64,000 bases of DNA from Bryobacterales bacterium (GTDB lineage: Bacteria; Acidobacteriota; Terriglobia; Bryobacterales; Bryobacteraceae). The notes under the pieces are model-generated. The model was given only the letters and a program-made list of their open reading frames with translations. It was not told the origin of the DNA and made no database searches. A program made the translations under genes and the position numbers. This document shows, piece by piece, positions 1 through 8,341 of the stretch (position 1 is the first letter of the stretch; the number at the start of each line of letters is the position of its first letter). The stretch spans positions 44,935 through 108,934 of the forward strand of contig JADZGD010000028.1 of NCBI GenBank assembly GCA_020854055.1, given 5' to 3'.

Positions 1-1144
1 GCCGCAGAGCGAGCAGGAGACGGCGGCCGAAGCGCTGAGCGGCGATTGCCTGACCATCGGGTTTGCGCGGCGCTTTGCCACCTACAAGCGGGCGACGCTG
101 CTGCTGCGCAATCCCGAGCGTCTGGCCAAGATCCTTAACGACCCGGCGCGGCCGGTGCAACTGATCTACACCGGCAAGGCTCACCCGCGCGACGATGCCG
201 GCAAGCAGTTGATCCAGCAGATTGTCGACATGTCCCGCCGGCCGGAGTTCCGCCGCCGGATCGTGTTTCTGGAAAACTATGACATGGCGGTGGCCCGTTC
301 CCTGGTGCAGGGAGTGGATGTGTGGCTGAACACGCCGCTGCGGCCGATGGAGGCGAGCGGCACCAGCGGCATGAAGGCGCTGGCCAACGGCGTACTGAAT
401 GCCAGCGTGCTCGACGGCTGGTGGGACGAGGCATGGCGGGAAGCGCCCAGCCGGCAGGTGGGCTGGGCGATCGGCAACGGCGAAGATTACAACGACCGCA
501 ACTACCAGGACGAGGTGGAAGCCGATGCGCTATACGACCTGCTGGAGCGCGATATTGTGCCGGCGTTTTACGAGCGGCGCTCCGACGACATACCGATGCG
601 GTGGGTAGCGCGGATGAAGGCGTCGCTGTGCGCGCTGTGTCCGGAATTCAATACGCACCGGATGGTGCGGCAGTATGTGCAGGAGTTTTATCTGCCGGCG
701 CACGGGCGGTACCTGCAACTGGGAGCCGATGGCGCGGCGGGCGCCCGGGAACTGGCGGCCTGGCTGCGGCGGGTAGAAACGGCGTGGCCTTCGGTGTCGG
801 TGGCATGGGTGAAAACGGAACTGCCGGCGGCGCCCAAAGTGGGTGACCGCTTCAGCGTGCGGACCGCGGTGCGAATGGGCGCGCTGGCGGACAACGACGT
901 CGTGGTGGAGCTGTGCATGGGACGGCTCGGCGCCGACGGGGCGATCGCCGCGCCGGCCTACTGCGCGATGACTCCGGCCGGCAAGGACCCAAGCGGCGCC
1001 ACCGTCTTTGCCGCAACGGATATATCCTGTGAGTTAGGGGGGCAAGTTGGTTATACGGTCCGGGTCCGGCCCGATCACCTGGCGGTATTGAACCACTTGA
1101 GGCCGAACCTGATGATCTGGGCGGATGCCCGGCAACGCGGGTAA
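1..1144 (+). CDS. glgP: Alpha-glucan (glycogen) phosphorylase, 3' part
   Basis: The gene enters from the left edge; the reading frame starts at base 2, so only the C-terminal ~380 residues are visible. The product phosphorolyses alpha-1,4-glucan to glucose-1-phosphate in the cytoplasm (GT35 family, the bacterial alpha-glucan phosphorylase branch). Seen directly: the conserved block GFARRFATYKR near the left edge, IYTGKAHPRD, and EASGTSGMKALANG, whose lysine (codon at 374-376) is the expected pyridoxal-phosphate attachment site, followed by DGWWDEA. After about base 700 comes a beta-rich tail typical of this branch. The stop is TAA at 1142-1144. A GH57 glucan enzyme lies 7 kb downstream on the same strand, which fits glycogen turnover. 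Family assignment is firm; the N-terminus cannot be assessed. Confidence 0.93.
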   Translation, partial: PQSEQETAAEALSGDCLTIGFARRFATYKRATLLLRNPERLAKILNDPARPVQLIYTGKAHPRDDAGKQLIQQIVDMSRRPEFRRRIVFLENYDMAVARSLVQGVDVWLNTPLRPMEASGTSGMKALANGVLNASVLDGWWDEAWREAPSRQVGWAIGNGEDYNDRNYQDEVEADALYDLLERDIVPAFYERRSDDIPMRWVARMKASLCALCPEFNTHRMVRQYVQEFYLPAHGRYLQLGADGAAGARELAAWLRRVETAWPSVSVAWVKTELPAAPKVGDRFSVRTAVRMGALADNDVVVELCMGRLGADGAIAAPAYCAMTPAGKDPSGATVFAATDISCELGGQVGYTVRVRPDHLAVLNHLRPNLMIWADARQRG

Positions 1145-1195
1145 GGATCGTGGTAACGCCCCTGTTACAATAAGGAGGATCCCCGCTTTTTATCA

Positions 1196-2125
1196 ATGCT
1201 GGCAACCAATACAATCGCCGAAGAGATTCTGGACCTGAAGCGGCAGCGCAGCGCCGTGCTGCTGGCGCATCATTACCAGGAGCCGGAAATTCAGGATCTG
1301 GCCGACGCCGTTGGAGACAGTCTGGAATTGTCGCGCAAGGCGAGGCAGTTTGATGGAGACGTGATCGCGTTTGCCGGTGTCTGGTTCATGGCGGAAACGG
1401 CCAAGGTGCTCAATCCGCAGCGGATGGTTGTGGTTCCGGACCGTGAAGCCGGCTGCAGCCTGGTGGACAGTTGCCGGGTGGAAGACGTGAGGGCGTTCAA
1501 GCAGCGGCACCCGGAATATGCCGTGGTGAGCTACATCAACACGTCGGTGGAAGTGAAGGCGGAAAGCGACATCCTGTGCACTTCGCGCAACGCGGTGAAG
1601 GTGGTGAATTCGATTCCCGCCGAACGGCCGATCCTGTTCCTGCCGGATATCAATCTGGGCAATTACGTGCAGCAGCAGACGGGCCGCGAAAACATGAAGA
1701 TCTGGCAGGGCGTCTGCATCGTACACTCCACCTGGAACGCCAAGCGCCTGCTGCGGACCAAGGCGGAGCATCCCGACGCGCTGGTGGCGGCTCATCCCGA
1801 ATGCCCGCCCGAAGTGCTGCGGCTGTCCGATTTTGTCGGTTCCACGTCGGCCATTATCGAGTGGTGCGTGAACCACGACGCGGGCGAATTCATCGTAATG
1901 ACGGAGAGCGGCGTCAGCCACTCGCTGCACAGACTGGCTCCGGGCAAGCGTTTCCACTTCGTGCCCAACGAAAACTGCAACTGCAGCGAGTGTCCCTACA
2001 TGAAACGGAACACGCTCGAGAAGGTGCGGGACTGCCTGCGGAACCTGGATCCGAAGGTGGAGATTTCACCCGAGATCATTGAGCGCGCCGCGGTTCCCAT
2101 CCAGCGCATGCTGGCGCTGAAATAA
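1196..2125 (+). CDS. nadA: Quinolinate synthase NadA
   Basis: Condenses iminoaspartate with dihydroxyacetone phosphate to quinolinate, the first committed intermediate of de novo NAD synthesis; a cytoplasmic 4Fe-4S enzyme. The 309-residue protein has the usual length and motifs: LLAHHYQEPEIQDLAD near the N-terminus, AGCSLVDSC with probable cluster ligand Cys87, a cysteine in WQGVCIVH, MTESGVSHSL, and the C-terminal NCNCSECPYM that supplies the last ligand. ATG at 1196 is preceded by a strong AAGGAGG at 1172-1178, but 17 nt away, which is long. A TACAAT hexamer (1166-1171) abuts that site, so if it is a -10 element the Shine-Dalgarno would not be transcribed. moaA follows after 9 nt; nadE lies downstream in the same run. 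Confidence 0.96.
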   Translation: MLATNTIAEEILDLKRQRSAVLLAHHYQEPEIQDLADAVGDSLELSRKARQFDGDVIAFAGVWFMAETAKVLNPQRMVVVPDREAGCSLVDSCRVEDVRAFKQRHPEYAVVSYINTSVEVKAESDILCTSRNAVKVVNSIPAERPILFLPDINLGNYVQQQTGRENMKIWQGVCIVHSTWNAKRLLRTKAEHPDALVAAHPECPPEVLRLSDFVGSTSAIIEWCVNHDAGEFIVMTESGVSHSLHRLAPGKRFHFVPNENCNCSECPYMKRNTLEKVRDCLRNLDPKVEISPEIIERAAVPIQRMLALK

Positions 2126-2134
2126 TCCAGCCGA

Positions 2135-3133
2135 ATGGGCGCCACCCCACTTGTCGATACGTTTGGCCGTGTGCACGATAACCTTCGGGTGAGCGTCACG
2201 GACCGCTGTAACATCCGCTGCTTCTATTGCATGCCGGGTGAAGAGGTTCGTTACGCTCCGCACGGGGAGATCCTTTCGTTCGAGGAGATGGCGCAGTTTG
2301 TGCGCATCGCCACCGGACTGGGGGTGACCAAGGTGCGGATCACCGGCGGCGAGCCGCTGGTGCGCAAGGACCTGGAGGTATTTGTGCGGCTGGTAGCGGC
2401 GATTCCGGGCATCCGGGACCTGGCGCTGACCACCAACGGCGTGCTGCTGGCCGAGCAGGCCGGGGCGCTGTACGAGGCCGGACTGCGGCGGGTGAACATC
2501 CACCTGGACACGCTCAGCCGGGAGCGTTTCCTGCGGATCACGCGGCGCGACAACTTCCACCGCGTGATGAAGGGCATCGAGACGGTCCAACGGCTGGGCT
2601 TCGGGCCGATCAAGATCAACACGGTGGCGGTGAAGAACCTGGTGGAGCCGGACATCGTGCCGCTGGCGCGTTTCGGGCGCGAGCAGGGAATCGAGATTCG
2701 CTACATCGAGTTCATGCCGCTGGATGCGCAGGGGTTGTGGGACCGGTCGAAGGTGCTGCTGGCCGACGACATTCTGACGATGCTCGAAAGCGAGATCGGG
2801 CCGCTCGATCCGGTGGACAACGCCGACCCGCGGGCTTCGGCCACCGAGTACCGGTTTCGCGACGGCAAGGGGGGAGTGGGCTTCATCGCGCCGGTGAGCA
2901 GGCCGTTCTGTTTGAACTGCAACCGCATCCGGCTGACCGCCGACGGCAAGCTGCGCTACTGCCTGTTTGCGCTGGAGGAGACGGACGTGAAGGGGCTGTT
3001 GCGCTCCGGCGCGCCGGAAGAGGAGATTGCCGCCGTGGTGCGGGAGGTGGTGCGCCAGAAGTGGCTGGGGCACGAGATCAACAGCACGCAATTCGTTGCT
3101 CCGCCGCGGCCCATGCATTCCATCGGCGGTTAG
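2135..3133 (+). CDS. moaA: GTP 3',8-cyclase MoaA
   Basis: Radical SAM enzyme that starts molybdenum cofactor synthesis by converting GTP to 3',8-cyclo-GTP. The 332-residue sequence shows both cluster sites: CNIRCFYC (Cys25, Cys29, Cys32) for the SAM-binding cluster, and a C-terminal CLNCNR...YC motif for the second cluster. ITGGEPL is the expected SAM-binding motif, and the protein ends in the conserved Gly-Gly tail (MHSIGG) required for catalysis in the family. It starts 9 nt after nadA, so the two are probably cotranscribed. No other moa or mob gene is in the window, so the partners must lie elsewhere. Confidence 0.96.
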   Translation: MGATPLVDTFGRVHDNLRVSVTDRCNIRCFYCMPGEEVRYAPHGEILSFEEMAQFVRIATGLGVTKVRITGGEPLVRKDLEVFVRLVAAIPGIRDLALTTNGVLLAEQAGALYEAGLRRVNIHLDTLSRERFLRITRRDNFHRVMKGIETVQRLGFGPIKINTVAVKNLVEPDIVPLARFGREQGIEIRYIEFMPLDAQGLWDRSKVLLADDILTMLESEIGPLDPVDNADPRASATEYRFRDGKGGVGFIAPVSRPFCLNCNRIRLTADGKLRYCLFALEETDVKGLLRSGAPEEEIAAVVREVVRQKWLGHEINSTQFVAPPRPMHSIGG

Positions 3134-3143
3134 CCGCGAACGC

Positions 3144-4196
3144 ATGTCCCACACCACGCTTTCGGGCAGCGAACCCCGCTATCAGGGTGGATTGCAGGCG
3201 GTGGCCGAAGGCGTCCACTGCTGGCTGACCCCCAATGGAAACTGGGGCGAGAGCAACGCGGCGCTGATTGCCGGACACGGCGCGTCGCTGCTGGTGGACA
3301 CGCTGTGGGACCTACCGCTCACTTTCCGGATGTTGAGCGCGCTGGAACCGGTGGTTGCCAACGCGCCCATCCGGCACCTGGTGAATACGCACTCAGACGG
3401 CGATCACTGGTTCGGCAACGAACTGGTGGGGGCCGAGACGATTATTGCCACCGAAGCGGCGGCGCGGGTGATGGCCGGCCACGGGCCATCGGAGATGGAG
3501 ACGCTGGGAAGGCTGGCGGTGCTGTTACGAGGCGCGGGCCGGGTTCCGGCTCCGGGGCGGTGGCGCTGGCGGGCGATGGGCGAATACTTCGGCGGCATGG
3601 TGCAGCCCTTTGAGTTCAACGGCATTCGGCCGGCACTGCCGAACCGCACCTTCAGCGGGCGGATGACGCTGGAGGCCGGGGGCCGGATGGTGGAGTTGAT
3701 TGAGGCTGGGCCGGCGCACACCGAGGGAGATCTGCTGGTGCACCTGCCCGACACCCGGACGGTGTTCGCGGGTGACCTGCTGTTTCTCGGTTCGACTCCG
3801 GTAATGTGGCAGGGTTCGGCGGAGAACTGGATTCGAGCCTGCGAACGGATCATGGACCTTGAACCGGAGGTGGTACTGCCGGGCCATGGTCCGGTGACCG
3901 GAGCCGCCGGCGTGGAGGCGGTGCGCGATTACTGGCGATACGTGCTGGGCGCGGCACGGGCCGAGTTCGAGCGTGGGACCACCGCCGGGGCCGCGGCGCG
4001 CGTCATTTTGCAGGGCGACGCCTTCCGGGCGCAGCCGTTTGCGGCTTGGGATTGTCCGGAACGGCTGGCAATCAACGTCGATTCGATTTACCGGCAGCTT
4101 TCGGGCATGGCGCGGCCACGCAGTCTTTTGGAGCGGGTGCGGGTGCTGGGCCGGACTGCGCTGATGGCCGATGTCAGCGCCACCCGTCAACTGTAA
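3144..4196 (+). CDS. Metallo-beta-lactamase-fold hydrolase
   Basis: A 350-residue MBL-fold protein of the glyoxalase-II/quinoprotein-relay type; the substrate is unknown. ATG at 3144 was chosen because it follows the moaA stop by 10 nt, whereas a longer upstream reading frame would lie inside moaA. Metal-binding motifs are visible: THSDGDHWFGN (residues 82-92), His192 in HTEGD, Asp211 in AGDLLF, and His248 in PGHGP. The first motif reads H-S-D-G-D-H instead of the classical HxHxDH, so the second histidine is aspartate (Asp85); this variation occurs in other members of the superfamily. No signal peptide is apparent. It sits between moaA and nadE, but the context does not reveal its role. Confidence 0.85.
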   Translation: MSHTTLSGSEPRYQGGLQAVAEGVHCWLTPNGNWGESNAALIAGHGASLLVDTLWDLPLTFRMLSALEPVVANAPIRHLVNTHSDGDHWFGNELVGAETIIATEAAARVMAGHGPSEMETLGRLAVLLRGAGRVPAPGRWRWRAMGEYFGGMVQPFEFNGIRPALPNRTFSGRMTLEAGGRMVELIEAGPAHTEGDLLVHLPDTRTVFAGDLLFLGSTPVMWQGSAENWIRACERIMDLEPEVVLPGHGPVTGAAGVEAVRDYWRYVLGAARAEFERGTTAGAAARVILQGDAFRAQPFAAWDCPERLAINVDSIYRQLSGMARPRSLLERVRVLGRTALMADVSATRQL

Positions 4197-4208
4197 AATG
4201 GTGATTTG

Positions 4209-5858
4209 ATGAGAATTGCAGTGGGTCAGATTAACTCGACCGTCGGTGATCTGGCCGGCAACCGTGGTCGAATGACGGAGGCGGCGCGAAGGGCCGCGGC
4301 AGAGGGCGCCGAAATCGTCATATTTCCCGAGCTCTCGCTCACCGGCTATCCCCCTCTTGACCTGGTGGAAAATCCCGCTTTTCTGGAACGTACGGCAGGG
4401 GAGTTAGAACGCCTGGGGCGAGAGACGGCCGATCTCGATCTAGCCATTATTTGTGGTTATGTGGACAAGACCGGCGAGGGGGACGGCACCAGGGCGCTGA
4501 ACCGCGCGGCGGTGTTCGAGCAGGGGCGGGTGACGTTCCGGCAGACCAAGATGCTGCTGCCCAATTACGACGTCTTCGACGAGGTCCGTTACTTTCAGCC
4601 CGCCGAATGCCAGGCGTTGTGCGAGATCCGGGGACGCAAGGTGGCGCTCACCATTTGCGAGGACGCCTGGAACGATGGGCCGCTGTGGGGGCGGCGGCTG
4701 TACCCGCGCGATCCGGTGGAGGAGTTGGCGCAGCGTGGCGCGTCGATGCTGGTGATTATCAACGCCTCGCCCTATCAGATGGGCAAGCGGCAGCTTCGCC
4801 GGAAGCTTTTCAGCGCCACGGCCGCACGATACGGTATGGCGGTGATTTACGTCAACCTGGTGGGCGGCAACGACCAACTCGTGTTTGACGGCAGCAGCTT
4901 CGTGATGGATCGCCGCGGGCGGGTGATCGCGGCCGCGCGGTCGTTTTGCGAGGACCTGGTGGTGGTGGATATCGACGGCAACCCGCCGGAGAAGGTTGAG
5001 CCGCTGACGGAGGAAGACGAGGCGGTGTATGACGCGCTGGTGCTGGGCACTCGCGATTACGCCCGCAAGTGCGGTTTCCGCCGGGTTCTTCTGGGTTTGA
5101 GCGGGGGGATCGACTCCTCGTTGACGGCGGCGGTGGCGGTGGACGCGGTGGGGCGGGAGAACGTCACCGGGGTGGCGATGCCCGGTCCCTATTCGCCGGC
5201 CGACAGTCTGGGCGACGCAAAGGCGTTGGCCGAAAATCTGGGTATTCGCTTCGAGGTTGCGCCGATTTCCGGTATTTATGAGACCTTTGTGACCCGCCTG
5301 GAGCAGGTAATGGGCGGCGAGGCGAGCGGCATTGCCAGGGAGAATCTGCAGGCGCGGCTGCGCGGCGTGACGCTGATGGCGCTGTCCAATCAGACCGGCG
5401 CGATCGTGCTGACCACGGGGAACAAGAGCGAGCTGGCGGTGGGCTATTGCACGTTGTACGGCGATATGTGCGGCGGGCTGGCGGTGATCAGCGATGTGCC
5501 GAAGACGCTGGTTTACCGGCTCTCGCGGGTGGCCAACCGGCGTCACGAGGGCGCGATTCCGGAGAATGTTTTCGAGAAAGCGCCTTCGGCGGAACTGCGT
5601 CCCGGGCAGAAGGATACCGATTCGCTGCCGAGCTACGATGTCCTCGATAATATTCTGAGCGGCTATGTGGAGAGCTGCTGGACAGCACAACAGATAGCCG
5701 CCGCCCACGGGTATCCGGTAGAGCTGGTGGGCAGTGTGCTGCGGATGGTGGACCGCAGCGAATTCAAGCGCCAGCAGGCGGCGCCGGGGTTGAAGGTGAC
5801 GAGCAAGGCATTTGGAATGGGCCGCCGGTTTCCCATTGCCCAGGGGTTTAGCGAATGA
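4209..5858 (+). CDS. nadE: Glutamine-dependent NAD+ synthetase
   Basis: Amidates nicotinic acid adenine dinucleotide to NAD+, using glutamine as ammonia donor. The 549-residue protein has two domains. The N-terminal nitrilase-type glutaminase domain carries the Glu-Lys-Cys triad (Glu41 in FPELSLTGYP, Lys114 in TKMLLPNYDVFDE, Cys150 in ICEDAW). The C-terminal synthetase domain has the ATP pyrophosphatase P-loop SGGIDSS (298-304) and later TTGNKSELAVGY. ATG at 4209 is preferred over the TTG just before it. The gene overlaps the next one through ATGA at 5855-5858, implying translational coupling. Together with nadA it supplies the first and last steps of de novo NAD synthesis. Confidence 0.95.
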   Translation: MRIAVGQINSTVGDLAGNRGRMTEAARRAAAEGAEIVIFPELSLTGYPPLDLVENPAFLERTAGELERLGRETADLDLAIICGYVDKTGEGDGTRALNRAAVFEQGRVTFRQTKMLLPNYDVFDEVRYFQPAECQALCEIRGRKVALTICEDAWNDGPLWGRRLYPRDPVEELAQRGASMLVIINASPYQMGKRQLRRKLFSATAARYGMAVIYVNLVGGNDQLVFDGSSFVMDRRGRVIAAARSFCEDLVVVDIDGNPPEKVEPLTEEDEAVYDALVLGTRDYARKCGFRRVLLGLSGGIDSSLTAAVAVDAVGRENVTGVAMPGPYSPADSLGDAKALAENLGIRFEVAPISGIYETFVTRLEQVMGGEASGIARENLQARLRGVTLMALSNQTGAIVLTTGNKSELAVGYCTLYGDMCGGLAVISDVPKTLVYRLSRVANRRHEGAIPENVFEKAPSAELRPGQKDTDSLPSYDVLDNILSGYVESCWTAQQIAAAHGYPVELVGSVLRMVDRSEFKRQQAAPGLKVTSKAFGMGRRFPIAQGFSE

Positions 5859-8305
5859 GATTCGTTACGATTGGCGGTCTGATCGCGGTGGCTACCGCGC
5901 TTCTCTCCCAACCGGGCGGCCGCGAGCAGCCGGGCCCGCAGACGGATGGCTCCGTGTTGTTACCGAGCGGGTGGAAGATACGGCCCGCGGGCAAGCAGGT
6001 GGCCTTGAGCACGTTCCCCATGTCGCTGGCGCCGTCGCGGGATGGCAAGTATCTGCTGGCATTGAACGGCGGATACGAGCCACCGTCGATCAGCGTGCTG
6101 GACACCGTTTCGCAAAGCGAGCGCGGACGCGTGCCGGTGCCCGATGGCTGGCTGGGGTTGACGTTCACCTCCGACGGGCGCATGGTTTACGCGGGCGGCG
6201 GCGCCGAGGCTTCGATTTTAGAATTCCGTTTCGATGCGGGCCGGCTTACGCCGGCGCGGGTGTTTCCGATTGTCAACAAGGCCGAACGGACGTGGCAGGA
6301 CTTCATTGGCGACGTTCAGGTGTCGCCGGATGGGCGCATGCTCTATGCGGCCAATCTTTACCGGGATGAAGTGGTGGTGGTGAACCCGCAGTCCGGCATG
6401 GTGGTGGAGCACATCAAGACCGGACGGCGTCCGTACCGGATCGTGTTCGCGCCCGACGGCAAGTCTTTCTTTGTATCCTCCTGGGCCGACGGCTCGGTTT
6501 ATCAACATGCAACCGTGGATGGGGCGCGGCTGGGGGCGATCCACGCGGGACCGCATCCCACCGACATGGTGCTGAGCGGGCGCGTCCCGGTGGTGGAAGG
6601 GGCGGGGAAGCCGTGGTGGGCGGCGCGGCTGTTTGTGGCGGCGGCCAACACCAACAACGTTTACGTGTTCGGCGTGAGCGAGGCGGGGACCGAAGCGCGC
6701 CACCTGGAGACGATCAACATCGCGCTGACGCCGATGCAGCCGGCCGGGTCGACGCCGTCGGCACTGGCGCTTTCGAGCGATCAGAAGACGCTGTACGTGG
6801 TCTGTTCCGATGTGAACGCGGTGGCGGTGGTGGATATCTCCGAGGAGCGTTCCGAGGTACGGGGTTTTGTGCCCACCGGATGGTATCCCACGGCGGCGCG
6901 CAGCCTGGAAGACGGGCGGCTGGTGATACTGAACGGCCGCGGTTTACGATCGTTTCCCAATCGTCTAGGCCCCAGTCCGGTGCGCCGGCCGGAACCGGCG
7001 CACCTGGGAGTGGCCAATGTGGAGTACGTGGCGCGTATCCAGACCGGGACCGCGGCGTTTGTCGATCCGTTCGACGCGGCCAAACTGGAGCAGTACAGCG
7101 CCACGGTGATGGCGAACTCGCCCTATCGCGATGCCGGGTTCGATGTGCCGGCGACGGGGATTCCCAAGGCGATCGAGCACGTGATCTACATTGTCAAGGA
7201 AAACCGCAGCTACGACCAGGTCTTTGGCGACGAGAAGGGCGGCAACGGCGATCCATCGCTGGTGGTGTTCGATGAAAAGGCCGGCCCGAACCATCGCAAA
7301 CTGGCGCGCGAGTTCGTGCTGTTCGACAATTTCTACGTCAATGCCGACGTAAGCGCCGACGGGCAGAACTGGTCGACGGCGGCGATTGCTCCCGACTACG
7401 TGCAGAAGTTGTGGCCTAACAGCTACGGCAAACGGCGCAAGCACTACGACTACGAAGAGTCGGATCCGGCGGCATTGCCACCGGCCGGCTACCTATGGAC
7501 CAATGCCGCGGCGGCCGGCAAAACCATCCGCAACTACGGCTACATGGTGGACAACCGGCCGGAGGCGCAGCCCACCGGCGAAAGACAAATCAGCGGCGTG
7601 CGGGACAGCGTCCTGCAGCCGGTGACCAACGAAAAATATCGCGGCTTCGACCTGGGGTACCCGGATGTGGACAGGGCCAAAATCTTCCTGGCGGACCTGG
7701 CCGGGTTCGAAACGAGCGGCCGGATGCCGAACCTGATCGTGATGCGGCTGCCTAACGATCACACGTCGGGAACCGCGCCGGGCCGGATTGCGCCGCTCGC
7801 CTCCTTCGCCGACAACGACTATGCGCTGGGGCAGATCGTAGAGGCGGTATCGAAGAGTAGTTTCTGGCCGACGACGGCGATCTTCGTGCTGGAGGACGAC
7901 GCGCAGAACGGACCCGATCACGTGGATTCGCACCGTTCGCCGGCGTTCATCCTATCGCCCTACACGCGGCGCGGGGCGGTGGACAGCACGATGTACAATA
8001 CCGCCGCGATGCTGCGTACGATGGAAGCGGTGCTGGGGCTGCGGCCGATGACGGTGTTCGATGCCGGTTCGCGGTTAATGGCTTCCGCATTCACGGCGAA
8101 GGCCGACACGCGTCCTTATATGTGTGAGAAGCCACGGATCCCGCTGGAGACGAGAAACCCGGCGCTTGCCGCCGGCGCGCGGCAGCCGGAACTGGATCTG
8201 GAGGAAGAAGATCGGGTGGACGATGACCTGATGAACGCAATGTTGTGGAAGGCGGTTCGGGGAACGGAGGCCCCGGCGCCGGTCCGCAGCTACTTTGCCC
8301 GCTGA
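5855..8305 (+). CDS. Secreted beta-propeller / phosphoesterase fusion protein
   Basis: An 816-residue exported protein. Residues 1-20 form a hydrophobic signal peptide. The first ~430 residues contain repeated YVTN/SMP-30-like blades (for example PSRDGKYLLALN, VSPDGRMLYAAN, LSSDQKTLYVV). The rest resembles the phosphoesterase/phospholipase C family of the alkaline phosphatase superfamily: KENRSYDQVFGD near residues 448-459, DNFYVNADVSADGQN, and EDDAQNGPDHVDSHRS near 680-695. It probably hydrolyses a phosphoester outside the cytoplasm, with the propeller as binding module; the substrate is unknown. It overlaps nadE by 4 nt. A paralogue with the same architecture lies at 24161-26899. Confidence 0.85.
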   Translation: MRFVTIGGLIAVATALLSQPGGREQPGPQTDGSVLLPSGWKIRPAGKQVALSTFPMSLAPSRDGKYLLALNGGYEPPSISVLDTVSQSERGRVPVPDGWLGLTFTSDGRMVYAGGGAEASILEFRFDAGRLTPARVFPIVNKAERTWQDFIGDVQVSPDGRMLYAANLYRDEVVVVNPQSGMVVEHIKTGRRPYRIVFAPDGKSFFVSSWADGSVYQHATVDGARLGAIHAGPHPTDMVLSGRVPVVEGAGKPWWAARLFVAAANTNNVYVFGVSEAGTEARHLETINIALTPMQPAGSTPSALALSSDQKTLYVVCSDVNAVAVVDISEERSEVRGFVPTGWYPTAARSLEDGRLVILNGRGLRSFPNRLGPSPVRRPEPAHLGVANVEYVARIQTGTAAFVDPFDAAKLEQYSATVMANSPYRDAGFDVPATGIPKAIEHVIYIVKENRSYDQVFGDEKGGNGDPSLVVFDEKAGPNHRKLAREFVLFDNFYVNADVSADGQNWSTAAIAPDYVQKLWPNSYGKRRKHYDYEESDPAALPPAGYLWTNAAAAGKTIRNYGYMVDNRPEAQPTGERQISGVRDSVLQPVTNEKYRGFDLGYPDVDRAKIFLADLAGFETSGRMPNLIVMRLPNDHTSGTAPGRIAPLASFADNDYALGQIVEAVSKSSFWPTTAIFVLEDDAQNGPDHVDSHRSPAFILSPYTRRGAVDSTMYNTAAMLRTMEAVLGLRPMTVFDAGSRLMASAFTAKADTRPYMCEKPRIPLETRNPALAAGARQPELDLEEEDRVDDDLMNAMLWKAVRGTEAPAPVRSYFAR

Positions 8306-8341
8306 GCGGGCTGGACGAGTGACCCGGGACGGGAGTGATTT

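Noticed and set aside
4440..5708. Minus-strand open frame opposite nadE
   Set aside because: Shadow of a well-conserved gene; no motif or ribosome binding site.
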